From the NCBI RefSeq assembly GCF_003628145.1, contig NZ_RBZV01000003.1, positions 310,001 to 374,000 of the forward strand: 64,000 nt of DNA. Direction: 5' to 3'. The stretch comes from Trinickia fusca (lineage in GTDB: Bacteria > Pseudomonadota > Gammaproteobacteria > Burkholderiales > Burkholderiaceae). The notes below the pieces were generated by a model that saw only the letters and a program-made list of their open reading frames with translations, made no database searches and was not told where the DNA came from. Below are positions 44,511-55,634 of the stretch, piece by piece; position 1 is the stretch's first letter; the number at the start of each line of letters is the position of its first letter. The position numbers and the translations under genes are program-made.

Positions 44511-45686
44511 ATGCCCTCTCCCATCGCCGCCACCGTTGCCTGCGCCGTGCCCGCCTGTCGGGTAGGCGCCGCGCGCGCGTGGCGTTGGGGTGTCGCGTTG
44601 TCGGCAACACTCGTGCTGCACACCGTGGCCGGAACCTGGATCGAGCGTCATCGCGACACGTTCGCGCCGACGAGGACCGCTCCGCCTGTCCAGGTGACGC
44701 TGCTCCAACCCGAGCGGATCGCGCAAGCAAACACGCCCGCCCCAGCACACAGTCCGGGCAGGGCTCGCGTGACGCACGTGCAGCGGCATATGCAACAGGC
44801 CGAACCGGTCTTGCAGGCGCTCGATGCGCAGGCCGCGGCGCCCGCTGCCGCGAGTGCGGCGGTGAGCACAGCGGCAGCAGCGAGTGCGGTCAAGGCGCCG
44901 GCCGCCAGCGTCACGGTGGCAGCCGCCGCCAACAGCACGAGCGTCAGTTCGGGCGTCAAATTCTCCGTCCCGCCCTCGGGCAATCTGCACTACGAGACGT
45001 TTTACAACGGTGTGCAGAACCAGCCCGGCACGATCCGCTGGCACAGCGACGACAACGGCTACGAGATGATCGTGTCGGTCCCGCTGCCGTTCGTCGGCAC
45101 GTTTTCGTACGCGAGCCGCGGCCGCATCGATGCATTCGGCCTCGCACCGGTACGCTATGTGGAGCAGCGTGGCCGCCGTCCCGAAGACGTGACGACGTTC
45201 GATCGCGACGCAAAGCGGATTGCCTTTACGCGCACGGCGGCCACGCTCGCCCTGCCTGATGGTGCGCAGGACCGCTTCAGCATGGTGATGCAATTGGCGA
45301 GCCTCGTGCGCGGCGACCCGAACGCCTACACGCCCGGTGTCACACGCGCGTTTTACGTGGCCGACGACGACAGCGGTGAAACCTGGCCGATCGAGACGAT
45401 CGGCGACGAAACGGTGCACACGGCAGACGGGTTTGTCCAGGCACGTCACTTCATGCGTCTGCCACGCCACGATGGCGATCGCCGACGCATCGATATCTGG
45501 CTGGCCCAATCGCTGGGCTGGCTGCCGGCGCGTATCGTCCAGACGGAACCGAACGGCGCACAGTTCGAACTGCTCTGGCGCGGCAAGCTGCTGCCACCAG
45601 GCGCGGAAAATGCACCCTCTGGATCTGAACCGACAGCGGATGATTCGTCCGACACGACGCCCTCGTCGGTATACGAAAAACCCTGA
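44511..45686 (+). CDS. DUF3108 domain protein
   Basis: Membrane-anchored periplasmic protein of 391 residues matching DUF3108. An N-terminal transmembrane helix (about 24-43) follows a short cytoplasmic lead. A Pro/Ala-rich spacer (about 55-140) resembles a TonB-like linker, and the DUF3108 domain (about 150-370) begins around SGVKFSVPPSGNLHYETFYNG. Function is not assigned. The ATG at 44511 is preferred to the ORF start at 44385, whose extra residues are not membrane-protein-like. Confidence 0.85.
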   Translation: MPSPIAATVACAVPACRVGAARAWRWGVALSATLVLHTVAGTWIERHRDTFAPTRTAPPVQVTLLQPERIAQANTPAPAHSPGRARVTHVQRHMQQAEPVLQALDAQAAAPAAASAAVSTAAAASAVKAPAASVTVAAAANSTSVSSGVKFSVPPSGNLHYETFYNGVQNQPGTIRWHSDDNGYEMIVSVPLPFVGTFSYASRGRIDAFGLAPVRYVEQRGRRPEDVTTFDRDAKRIAFTRTAATLALPDGAQDRFSMVMQLASLVRGDPNAYTPGVTRAFYVADDDSGETWPIETIGDETVHTADGFVQARHFMRLPRHDGDRRRIDIWLAQSLGWLPARIVQTEPNGAQFELLWRGKLLPPGAENAPSGSEPTADDSSDTTPSSVYEKP

Positions 45687-45794
45687 ACGGCCGGCATGGG
45701 CAGCGTAGGGACGATCTTCACGTTTTCCCTCGCTGCTCGAACGTTTTGTATGGCCGGGGTCTAAACTTCAGGTCTACGATGCTTTATGTTTGTG

Positions 45795-45848
45795 TTTGTA
45801 CGTGTACGTTTGTTTGTCCGTGTACGGTGGTTTTAAGCGTCGTTTAAG
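45795..45848. repeat. GT-rich direct repeats upstream of DUF3567 gene
   Basis: TTTGTACGTGTACG (45795-45808) and TTTGTCCGTGTACG (45813-45826) match at 13 of 14 positions with an 18-bp period. Two TTTAAG hexamers at 45832-45837 and 45843-45848 are 11 bp apart, one helical turn. Composition differs from the surroundings. Confidence 0.65.
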
Positions 45849-45932
45849 ACCCACCCCTTGAAATTCCATACAACACGCTCCACGTATAAGGCGGAAGACG
45901 GCCAGGAGCCCATCGGAATAAGGAGTGTCGCC

Positions 45933-46190
45933 ATGCAAATGATCTACAACAGCCCCAACTATTGTGTCGTCGAGTTTGCGCCGCAAGCCGGCCATCTTGC
46001 GATGAACGCGGGTGGCTACGAAATCGTAGACAAGAACACGCAGCGCGAAATCTTCATCGATGGCGCGATGGCGGCACGCTTTCGCGAACATGTCCGCAAA
46101 CTGATCGAGGAAGAGCCGACACTCGACGAAGTCGACGAGTTTCTCGGCCAATTCGACAGCCTCATGACCCAGCCCGTCGTGCTGCACTGA
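45933..46190 (+). CDS. DUF3567 domain protein
   Basis: Protein of 85 residues, widely conserved in betaproteobacteria and of unknown function. The sequence MQMIYNSPNYCVVEFAP at the N-terminus and EEPTLDEVDEFLGQFDSLMTQPVVLH at the C-terminus are family-typical. The ATG at 45933 has an AAGGAG box 7 bp before it. A strong terminator follows and a 246-bp upstream gap with direct repeats precedes it, so it is probably monocistronic. Confidence 0.88.
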   Translation: MQMIYNSPNYCVVEFAPQAGHLAMNAGGYEIVDKNTQREIFIDGAMAARFREHVRKLIEEEPTLDEVDEFLGQFDSLMTQPVVLH

Positions 46191-46216
46191 CCACCCCGCA
46201 CGACGGCACCATACGA

Positions 46217-46249
46217 CCCCGCCCGGCTCGCCGGGCGGGGTTTTCTTTT
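46217..46249 (+). terminator. Rho-independent terminator of DUF3567 gene
   Basis: A 10-bp stem (CCCCGCCCGG and CCGGGCGGGG) with a CTCG loop is followed by TTTTCTTTT. It lies 26 bp after the stop codon and separates this gene from metH. Confidence 0.95.
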
Positions 46250-46297
46250 GGACGGCGGGTACGCGGCGACGCGTCCGGCGAGGTCTGACAGCTGCCG

Positions 46298-46303
46298 CTA
46301 CAA
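46298..46303 (+). promoter_or_regulatory. Candidate -10 box of the first metH gene
   Basis: TACAAT 15 bp before the ATG at 46319, directly after the DUF3567 terminator. No -35 is convincing. A short leader is implied. Confidence 0.4.
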
Positions 46304-46318
46304 TGGCGGATTCCGACC

Positions 46319-47413
46319 ATGCTCAGGCGCCATGCCTCGTTTGCCATGACCTCGTCCGCCTCTACCGCTTCGCCTGCCTTGCGTACCGACTACACCCGTG
46401 GCGCGGCACTGCCCGCATTGCTTGCTTCGCGCATCCTGATTCTCGACGGCGCGATGGGCACCATGATCCAGCGCTACAAGCTCGATGAAGCCGGCTATCG
46501 CGGCGAGCGTTTCAAGGATTTCGCGAGAGACATCAAGGGCAACAATGAACTGCTCTCGCTCACGCAGCCGCAAATCATCGGTGAGATTCACGAGCAGTAT
46601 CTCGCGGCCGGCGCCGACATCATCGAAACGAATACGTTCGGCGCCACAGTCACCGCGCAAGCCGACTATGACATGCAGGAACTCGTGCGTGAGATGAATG
46701 TGGCCTCGGCGCAGCTTGCGCGCGCTGCATGCGACAAGTACTCGACGCCCGATAAGCCGCGCTTCGTCGCGGGCGCGATCGGGCCGACGCCGAAGACAGC
46801 CAGCATCTCGCCCGACGTCAACGATCCGGGCGCGCGCAACGTCACGTTCGACGAACTGCGCCAGGCGTACTACGAACAAGCGCAGGCGCTGCTCGAAGGC
46901 GGCGCCGATCTGTTCCTCGTCGAGACGATCTTCGACACGCTGAACGCGAAGGCCGCGCTGTTCGCGCTCGACGAACTATTCGAGGATACGGGCGAGCGTC
47001 TTCCGGTCATGATCTCGGGCACCGTCACCGACGCCTCGGGCCGAATCCTGTCCGGACAGACCGTCGAAGCATTCTGGAACTCGCTGCGCCACGCGAAGCC
47101 GCTCACATTCGGCCTGAACTGCGCGCTCGGCGCCGCGCTGATGCGTCCTTACATCGCCGAGCTCGCTAAGCTGTGCGATACCTATGTGTCGTGCTATCCG
47201 AACGCGGGGCTGCCGAACCCGATGAGCGAGACGGGTTTCGACGAGACGCCCGAAGATACGTCAGGGCTCCTGAAGGAATTCGCGCAGGCCGGGCTCGTCA
47301 ATCTCGCCGGTGGATGCTGCGGCACGACGCCGGAGCATATTGCGGCAATAGCCCGCGCGCTCGCCGAAGTCAAGCCGCGTCGCTGGCCGGGCCAGTATCG
47401 CGACGCTGCATAA
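46319..47413 (+). CDS. metH1: Methionine synthase, homocysteine-binding module (split MetH part 1)
   Basis: Homocysteine S-methyltransferase module of cobalamin-dependent methionine synthase, 364 residues. [16 protein letters not shown] starts the barrel, and the zinc ligands are in GLNCALG and [10 protein letters not shown]. In E. coli this is the N-terminal domain of MetH; here it has its own start and stop. The second gene, carrying the folate, cobalamin and activation domains, starts 72 bp downstream. An alternative start at 46346 would remove nine residues. Confidence 0.93.
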   Translation: MLRRHASFAMTSSASTASPALRTDYTRGAALPALLASRILILDGAMGTMIQRYKLDEAGYRGERFKDFARDIKGNNELLSLTQPQIIGEIHEQYLAAGADIIETNTFGATVTAQADYDMQELVREMNVASAQLARAACDKYSTPDKPRFVAGAIGPTPKTASISPDVNDPGARNVTFDELRQAYYEQAQALLEGGADLFLVETIFDTLNAKAALFALDELFEDTGERLPVMISGTVTDASGRILSGQTVEAFWNSLRHAKPLTFGLNCALGAALMRPYIAELAKLCDTYVSCYPNAGLPNPMSETGFDETPEDTSGLLKEFAQAGLVNLAGGCCGTTPEHIAAIARALAEVKPRRWPGQYRDAA

Positions 47414-47485
47414 CACCAGGCTACCTCCCGCTCCAAACGGGCCGGCTACGCCGGTCTACCCAACGACCTTGAAACCGCATTCGCC

Positions 47486-50203
<2,718 letters not shown>

Positions 50204-50246
50204 TGGAACGATAAGCGGCCCGAGGCTCACGGGCCGGTAAACGCGA

Positions 50247-50283
50247 AGAGCCCGCTTCGACCGACAGGCACGATGCGGGCTCT
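50247..50283. terminator. Hairpin between convergent metH and DUF1840 genes
   Basis: Arms AGAGCCCGC (50247-50255) and GCGGGCTCT (50275-50283) with a 19-nt loop. A smaller hairpin (GGCCCG and CGGGCC) precedes it. Neither has a T-tract, so they may be weak or Rho-assisted. Confidence 0.45.
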
Positions 50284-50392
50284 CGTCATTCGTGGAACGT
50301 CAAGCGCAAACCCGCACCGGGCGTGCCACGCGCTTGACCACCAGCGTGCGGCGGCCGGGTGCACCGGCTGCCCGCTCAGGCGTCGAGGCGCC

Positions 50393-50719
50393 TCATACTC
50401 CCCAGAGCACGTCGACGTTTTCCTTCTTCGCCGCGCGCAACATGTCGAGGAACGGAAAGGCGCGCTGCGCGAGGCCGATCGGCAGCTCATGCAGCTCATG
50501 ACCTTCCTCGCCCTCGTGGAAATGCCCCTCGTGTTCGGCCGTCTCTTTCTTGTCGACGACGATCGCTTCCTCGAGCTTGGCGATCGCCTTATCGAGTTCG
50601 TCGTGCGCGATGACGCCGCGCTGGCCCAGTTGCTTGCCGACGATGGCAACCAGATACTGAGCCAAATTCTCGAGCATGACGACGTCGGGCGCTGCACGGC
50701 ATTTGAAAGTAATCAACAT
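50393..50719 (-). CDS. DUF1840 domain protein
   Basis: Protein of 108 residues of the DUF1840 family, common in betaproteobacteria and of unknown function. It begins LITFKCRAAPDVVMLENLAQYLV, and the middle is His/Glu-rich (EHEGHFHEGEEGHELHE), which may bind metal. The ATG at 50719 is preferred over the upstream start. It is divergent from argS. Confidence 0.88.
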   Translation of the reverse strand: MLITFKCRAAPDVVMLENLAQYLVAIVGKQLGQRGVIAHDELDKAIAKLEEAIVVDKKETAEHEGHFHEGEEGHELHELPIGLAQRAFPFLDMLRAAKKENVDVLWGV

Positions 50720-50829
50720 GACCCACTCCCTTATTCTGTTGAGACAGCGCGGCAGGCGCGCACCTTGGGCCGCCAGCGCCCCGTGCGCCGGCGTGGCGCG
50801 GCCCTTGTCCGGGCATCTGATTGAACATA

Positions 50830-50846
50830 TTAGCACCTGCTAAAAT
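50830..50846. promoter_or_regulatory. Extended -10 of argS overlapping palindrome
   Basis: TGCTAAAAT (50838-50846) is an extended -10 on the plus strand, about 145 bp before the argS ATG. It overlaps the inverted repeat TTAGCA-CC-TGCTAA (50830-50843), whose minus-strand side carries TAATAT, a possible -10 for DUF1840. A shared operator for the divergent pair is conceivable. Confidence 0.5.
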
Positions 50847-50991
50847 TCGTCTCAGACCGAAAGCGCGCGCCGTTGCCCCGCGCACCAGCACACGCAGCTT
50901 TCAGGCCAGCCGCCGCCGCTCGTCGCGCCCGGCGCTCGCCACATTCCGGTCCGCTCAAGCGGACCGCCTCATTCGACTGCACTGAACCAGC

Positions 50992-52767
50992 ATGCTGCCC
51001 GCACAAAAACAGACTCTCGAAAATCTGCTCACCGCGAGCGTGAAACAAGTCGTCGCCGACCTTCAGGGCGATGCGACCCTCGTCCCCGCCATCGCACTCG
51101 AGCGCCCGAAGGTCGCTGCCCACGGCGACGTCGCCTGCAACGTCGCGATGCAGCTCGCCAAGCCGCTGCAAAAGAACCCGCGCGCGCTCGCCCAGCGTAT
51201 CGTCGACGCGCTGAACGCGCAAAGCGCCGCACAAGGGCTCGTCGAAGCCGCCGAGATCGCCGGCCCCGGCTTCATCAACCTGCGTCTCACGTCGAACGCC
51301 AAGCAGGCCGTCGTCGCCAGCGTGCTCAACGAAGGCCCTGCGTTCGGGCGCTCGACGCAAGCCGCGGGCAAGCACGCGATGATCGAATTCGTCTCGGCCA
51401 ACCCGACTGGCCCGCTGCACCTGGGTCATGCCCGTCAGGCCGCGCTCGGCGATGCGCTCGCGAACGTGCTGGCCTCGCAGGGCTGCGATGTGCACCGCGA
51501 GTTCTACTACAACGACGCGGGCGTGCAGATCCGCAACCTGGCCCTGTCGACGCAGGCGCGCGCGCGCGGCCTGCAGCCCGGCGACGCCGGCTGGCCCGAG
51601 TCGGCCTACAACGGCGAATACATCGGCGACATCGCTCGGGACTACATGAACGGCGAAACCGTGACAGCCAAGGACGGCGAGCCCGTCAAGGGTGCCGGCG
51701 AGGTCGAGGATCTCGAGGCGATCCGCAAGTTCGCCGTCGCCTATCTGCGTCACGAACAGGACATGGACTTGCAGGCGTTCGGCGTGAAGTTCGACCAGTA
51801 CTACCTCGAATCGTCGCTGTACACGGAAGGCCGCGTCGACAAGGCGGTGCAGGCGTTGATCGCGTCGGGCAAGACGTTCGAGGAAGACGACGCGCTGTGG
51901 CTGCGCACGACCGAATACGGTGACGACAAGGACCGCGTGATGCGCAAGTCCGACGGCACCTACACGTACTTCGTGCCCGACGTCGCCTACCACGTGGCGA
52001 AGTGGGAGCGCGGCTTCACGAAGGTCATCAACGTGCAGGGCACCGATCACCACGGCACGATCGCGCGCGTGCGCGCGGGGCTCCAGGCGCTCGGCGTCGG
52101 CATCCCCACGGGCTATCCCGACTATGTGCTGCACAAGATGGTCACCGTCATGCGCGACGGCCAGGAGGTCAAGATCTCCAAGCGCGCCGGCAGCTACGTG
52201 ACGGTGCGCGACCTCATCGAATGGTCGGGCGGCGCGACGCCGGGCTCGGAAACCGCGCCCGATCTGCTCGACGAAGCCACCATCACGCGCGGCCGCGACG
52301 CCGTGCGCTTCTTCCTGATCTCGCGCAAGGCCGACACCGAATTCGTGTTCGACATCGACCTCGCGCTGAAGCAGAACGACGAGAACCCGGTGTACTACGT
52401 GCAGTACGCGCATGCGCGGATCTGCTCGGTGCTCGGCGAATGGAAGTCGCGCTTCGGCGGCGACGAGGCCACGCTCACGCAAACCGACGTGACGCCGCTT
52501 CAGAGCGTGCGCGCGATGGCGCTCATGCACAAGCTGGCCGAGTACGCCGACGTGCTCACGCACGCGGCCGCCGAGCTCGCGCCGCATGCGGTCGCGTTCT
52601 ACCTGCGCGACCTCGCCGGTGAATTTCACTCGTTCTACAATGCCGAACGCGTGCTCGTCGATGAGCGCGCCGAGCGCGAAGCGCGCATCGCCTTGCTGGC
52701 CGCCACGCGCCAAGTGCTGGCCAACGGTCTGGCGATCGTCGGCGTTTCGGCCCCGGCCAAGATGTAA
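50992..52767 (+). CDS. argS: Arginyl-tRNA synthetase
   Basis: Class I aminoacyl-tRNA synthetase of 591 residues. [12 protein letters not shown] holds the HIGH-type motif at about 142-145, KISKRAG replaces KMSKS in the second motif as is usual in this family, and the C-terminal anticodon-binding helical domain includes [20 protein letters not shown]. It has a long leader. A SPOR protein follows after 126 bp. Confidence 0.98.
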   Translation: MLPAQKQTLENLLTASVKQVVADLQGDATLVPAIALERPKVAAHGDVACNVAMQLAKPLQKNPRALAQRIVDALNAQSAAQGLVEAAEIAGPGFINLRLTSNAKQAVVASVLNEGPAFGRSTQAAGKHAMIEFVSANPTGPLHLGHARQAALGDALANVLASQGCDVHREFYYNDAGVQIRNLALSTQARARGLQPGDAGWPESAYNGEYIGDIARDYMNGETVTAKDGEPVKGAGEVEDLEAIRKFAVAYLRHEQDMDLQAFGVKFDQYYLESSLYTEGRVDKAVQALIASGKTFEEDDALWLRTTEYGDDKDRVMRKSDGTYTYFVPDVAYHVAKWERGFTKVINVQGTDHHGTIARVRAGLQALGVGIPTGYPDYVLHKMVTVMRDGQEVKISKRAGSYVTVRDLIEWSGGATPGSETAPDLLDEATITRGRDAVRFFLISRKADTEFVFDIDLALKQNDENPVYYVQYAHARICSVLGEWKSRFGGDEATLTQTDVTPLQSVRAMALMHKLAEYADVLTHAAAELAPHAVAFYLRDLAGEFHSFYNAERVLVDERAEREARIALLAATRQVLANGLAIVGVSAPAKM

Positions 52768-52798
52768 CGGCTCGCCGCGCGGGGCAACAAGCCGTCGC

Positions 52799-52826
52799 TA
52801 TAATCGCTGTGCCGCCTTCGGGCGGC
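52799..52826 (+). promoter_or_regulatory. TATAAT box and UUCG hairpin upstream of SPOR gene
   Basis: TATAAT (52799-52804) could start the SPOR-dsbA transcript. The hairpin GCCGCC-TTCG-GGCGGC follows at 52811-52826 and would lie at the extreme 5' end of that RNA. Confidence 0.4.
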
Positions 52827-52893
52827 CTTCGCTCTGCCCCGCGTCCACGCGCTTTCAAGCTCTTCCGAGTTCTTTTCGCAGGTGATTCAGACA

Positions 52894-53712
52894 ATGGCAA
52901 AACCGAGCCGCACTTCGCCACGCAACACGCCAAAGCAGTCGAAGCAAACCGGCGGGACCTTCCTAGGCATCGTGCTGGGGCTGATCGTCGGCCTCGCGAT
53001 CGCCGTCGTAGTCGCGCTGTACATCACACGCGCGCCCACGCCGTTCGTCGCCAAGGTCGCGCCGCCGGCCGCCTCCGACGCGGGCACCATCCAGCAGCAA
53101 TACGACCCGAACCGCGCGCTGCAAGGCAAGACGCCTGGCCAACCCGTGCCGCAAACCGCGCAGACGCCGCCCAACACCGCGCCCGGTCAATCGACCGGCC
53201 AGGCTCAGACGCCGGGCATGCTGCAAGAGCCGCAGATCGTCGAGGTGCCGTCGGCGAACAACGGCGCAGCCACGAACGGCGTCGCCCCCGCGCCGCAAAC
53301 ACAAACGCAGCCCGCACCGCAAGTGCAGGCCAACAACAACCCGGCCCCGGCGCCGCAGAAGAAACCGGCCCCGGCCGCCAATGCGCAGGTCGGCGGCACG
53401 CCGGCCGCACCCGGCAACGCCACCGCGCATCCGAACAACGCGGCCTCGGCCGCAGCACCGGCCAACGACGCGAACACGGGCTACTTCTTGCAAGTCGGCG
53501 CGTACAAGACCGCGGCCGACGCCGAGCAGCAGCGCGCACGCCTCGCGTTTCAGGGTTTCGAGTCCAAAGTGTCGCAGCGCGACGCAGGCGGCGTGACGTA
53601 CTTCCGCGTGCGCATCGGGCCGTTCTCGAAATTCGAGGATATGAACACGACGCGTCAGCGTCTCTCGGATGCCGGCATCGACACGGCCGTGATCCGTTTC
53701 GCCAAGCAGTAA
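52894..53712 (+). CDS. SPOR domain cell-division-type protein (FtsN-like)
   Basis: Bitopic inner-membrane protein of 272 residues. A basic cytoplasmic lead is followed by a transmembrane helix (about 27-47), a long Gln/Pro/Ala-rich periplasmic linker (about 60-195) and a C-terminal SPOR domain (YFLQVGAYKTAADAEQQRARL to the end) that binds denuded peptidoglycan. This layout matches FtsN, and argS-ftsN neighbourhood is common in betaproteobacteria, but FtsN essential motifs in the linker are not recognisable. The ATG at 52894 (MAKPSRTSP) is preferred. Confidence 0.87.
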   Translation: MAKPSRTSPRNTPKQSKQTGGTFLGIVLGLIVGLAIAVVVALYITRAPTPFVAKVAPPAASDAGTIQQQYDPNRALQGKTPGQPVPQTAQTPPNTAPGQSTGQAQTPGMLQEPQIVEVPSANNGAATNGVAPAPQTQTQPAPQVQANNNPAPAPQKKPAPAANAQVGGTPAAPGNATAHPNNAASAAAPANDANTGYFLQVGAYKTAADAEQQRARLAFQGFESKVSQRDAGGVTYFRVRIGPFSKFEDMNTTRQRLSDAGIDTAVIRFAKQ

Positions 53713-53842
53713 CCGAGCCGTACCCGGCGCGCTGCCTGCCACCCGCCGCGCGCCGAAACCTTGGCGTGCGGCGCCTGTCTCAGACAGCGGCCCCGCGCAC
53801 GGTGCGCAGCGTTCAACCCGATCAACGTATGCACGAACCCAC

Positions 53843-54487
53843 ATGATGAACAAACTGATCCGTACGTTTCTGCTCTCCCTCAGCCTCGCGTGTGCGAGCG
53901 TCGTCCACGCCTCGCCGGCCGCTCCGGTGTCCGGCAAGGACTTCACGGTCCTGAAGACCCCGCAGCCGATCAGCGTGCCGGCAGGCAAGATCGAAGTCAC
54001 CGAATTCTTCTGGTACGGCTGCCCGCACTGCAACGAGCTGGACCCGTTCCTCGAAGCGTGGATCAAGAAGCAAGCGCCGGACGTCGTGTTCAAGCGCGTG
54101 CCCGTCGCGTTCCGTGACGACTTCGTGCCGCATTCGAAGCTCTATCATGCGCTCGACGCGCTGGGCCGCGCCGGCGACCTGACGCCGGTCGTCTTCAACG
54201 AAATTCACGTCAATAAGGACTATCTGCTCACGCCCGAAGCGCAGGCCGATTTCCTCGCTAAGCAAGGTGTCGACAAGAAGAAGTTTCTCGACGCGTACAA
54301 CTCGTTCTCGACGCAAAGCGCCATCAAGCGCGACGACCAGATGGTGAAGGACTACCAGATCGAAGGCGTGCCGACGCTCGCCGTGCAAGGCAAGTACGAA
54401 ACGGGCCCCGCCGCGACGAACAGCCTGCCGGGCACGCTGCAGGTGCTCGACTACCTCGTCGCCCAAGTGCGCGCCAAGAAGATGTAA
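53843..54487 (+). CDS. dsbA: Thiol:disulfide interchange protein DsbA
   Basis: Periplasmic disulfide oxidase of 214 residues. A signal peptide (about 1-24, cleavage near VHASPA) precedes the thioredoxin fold. The redox motif is CPHC in FFWYGCPHCNELDP and the cis-proline segment is EGVPTLAVQGKYE. It would be recharged by DsbB, which is not in this window. The start at 53846 is also possible. It lies 130 bp after the SPOR gene and 16 bp before the SDR gene. Confidence 0.96.
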   Translation: MMNKLIRTFLLSLSLACASVVHASPAAPVSGKDFTVLKTPQPISVPAGKIEVTEFFWYGCPHCNELDPFLEAWIKKQAPDVVFKRVPVAFRDDFVPHSKLYHALDALGRAGDLTPVVFNEIHVNKDYLLTPEAQADFLAKQGVDKKKFLDAYNSFSTQSAIKRDDQMVKDYQIEGVPTLAVQGKYETGPAATNSLPGTLQVLDYLVAQVRAKKM

Positions 54488-54503
54488 GCCCAGGGGTGCC
54501 GGT

Positions 54504-55274
54504 ATGAGCCAGCCACTGAAGGTCTTCATCACCGGCGCCTCGAGCGGCATCGGTCTCGCGCTCGCTGCCGAATATGCGCAGCGCGGCGCCATTCTCGGCC
54601 TCGTCGCCCGCCGCGCCGAGGGCCTCGCAGAATTCGCGCAGCGCCTTCCCGGCGCCACGATCTCGCTCTATCCCGCCGACGTCCGCGACGCCGGCGCACT
54701 CGCCGACGCGGCTGAGCAGTTCATCGCCGCGCATGGTCTGCCCGATGTCGTGATCGCCAATGCCGGCGTCAGCAAGGGCGTCGCCACGGGCCAAGGCGAC
54801 CTCGAGGTGTTCCGCGAGGTCATGGACATCAACTGCTTCGGGATGGCGGCCACGTTCGAGCCATTCGCGGCGCGCATGGCGAGCGCGCGACGCGGCACGT
54901 TGGTCGGCATCGCCAGTGTCGCGGGCGTGCGCGGCCTGCCTGGCTCGGCGGCATACAGCGCGTCGAAAGCGGCGGCCTTCGCGTACCTCGAATCGCTGCG
55001 CGTCGAGATGCGCCCGCACGGCGTACCCGTCGTCACGATCGCGCCCGGCTACATCCGCACGCCGATGACGGCGCACAATCCCTACCCGATGCCGTTCCTG
55101 ATGGACGCCGATCGCTTCGCCGCCAAGGCGGCCAACGCGATCGCGCGCGGCACGCGCTTTGCCGTCTTCCCGTGGCAGATGCGCATCGTCGCCATGCTGC
55201 TGCATGTGCTGCCGCGCTGGCTCTACGACATGCTGTTCGAAAAGGCGCCGCGCAAGCCGCGCGCCACAGTCTGA
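54504..55274 (+). CDS. SDR family oxidoreductase
   Basis: Short-chain dehydrogenase/reductase of 256 residues. The NADP-binding motif TGASSGIGLAL (9-19), the catalytic serine region GIASVAGVRGLPGS and the YSASK motif (AYSASKAAAF) are present. The C-terminal region has one hydrophobic helix with a basic end. The substrate is unknown. It is tightly linked to dsbA upstream and, downstream, to a truncated binding-protein remnant. Confidence 0.93.
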   Translation: MSQPLKVFITGASSGIGLALAAEYAQRGAILGLVARRAEGLAEFAQRLPGATISLYPADVRDAGALADAAEQFIAAHGLPDVVIANAGVSKGVATGQGDLEVFREVMDINCFGMAATFEPFAARMASARRGTLVGIASVAGVRGLPGSAAYSASKAAAFAYLESLRVEMRPHGVPVVTIAPGYIRTPMTAHNPYPMPFLMDADRFAAKAANAIARGTRFAVFPWQMRIVAMLLHVLPRWLYDMLFEKAPRKPRATV

Positions 55275-55284
55275 TCGGAGCCCC

Positions 55285-55464
55285 CTGATAGGCGCGCGCC
55301 GCGTCGATGCCGCCGGTGTCGAACAGGCGGTCGCGGGTCCTGGGGCGCGCATCGTCTCGCTGGTTCCGAGCATCACCGAACGGCTGTTCGCGCTCGGTCT
55401 CGAGCGGCACATCGTCGGCCGGACAGGCTTTTGCGTTTCCGCCTGCACAGCTGCGGGGCCATGA
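55285..55464 (+). pseudogene. Truncated helical-backbone metal receptor (BtuF/cobalamin-binding-like) remnant
   Basis: Translation 11 bp after the SDR stop reads VDAAGVEQAVAGPGARIVSL, then VPSITERLFALGLERHIVGR and TGFCV, matching the N-terminus of the periplasmic-binding-protein-like domain (PF01497 type) found in cobalamin-binding proteins. The similarity stops at about 55437 and a stop codon follows at 55462. No ATG or GTG start remains, since the frame opens with CTG ATA. The rest of the expected 250-residue protein is missing, so this is a decayed gene, probably lost by deletion. Confidence 0.72.
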
Positions 55465-55634
55465 CGCACGACCGCTGTTTCCTGGCATATGAATATGCGG
55501 GACGGATCGTTGTCGGTGCCGCGCGCTTCCGATAAGCTGCCCCGACGCCCAGGCGGCACACACGCCGCACGAGAAGCCGGCAACCTGCGATCGAACCGGC
55601 TCATTCGCGTCACCGTCACGTTTTCGGAGAACCT

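Noticed and set aside
46250-46318. SAH or cobalamin riboswitch before metH
   Set aside because: Only about 70 bp separate the terminator from the start, and I recognise no conserved riboswitch core.
46319-47485. Split metH as a sequencing frameshift
   Set aside because: The first gene ends at the natural domain end, the spacer has no coding similarity, and the second gene has its own plausible start. A split form is known in Burkholderia.
55483-55498. Sigma-54-like TGGCA...GC upstream of the oligopeptide-binding gene
   Set aside because: GG-to-GC spacing is 13 instead of 12 bp, which is generally inactive. The palindrome GCATAT-GA-ATATGC there is better seen as chance.
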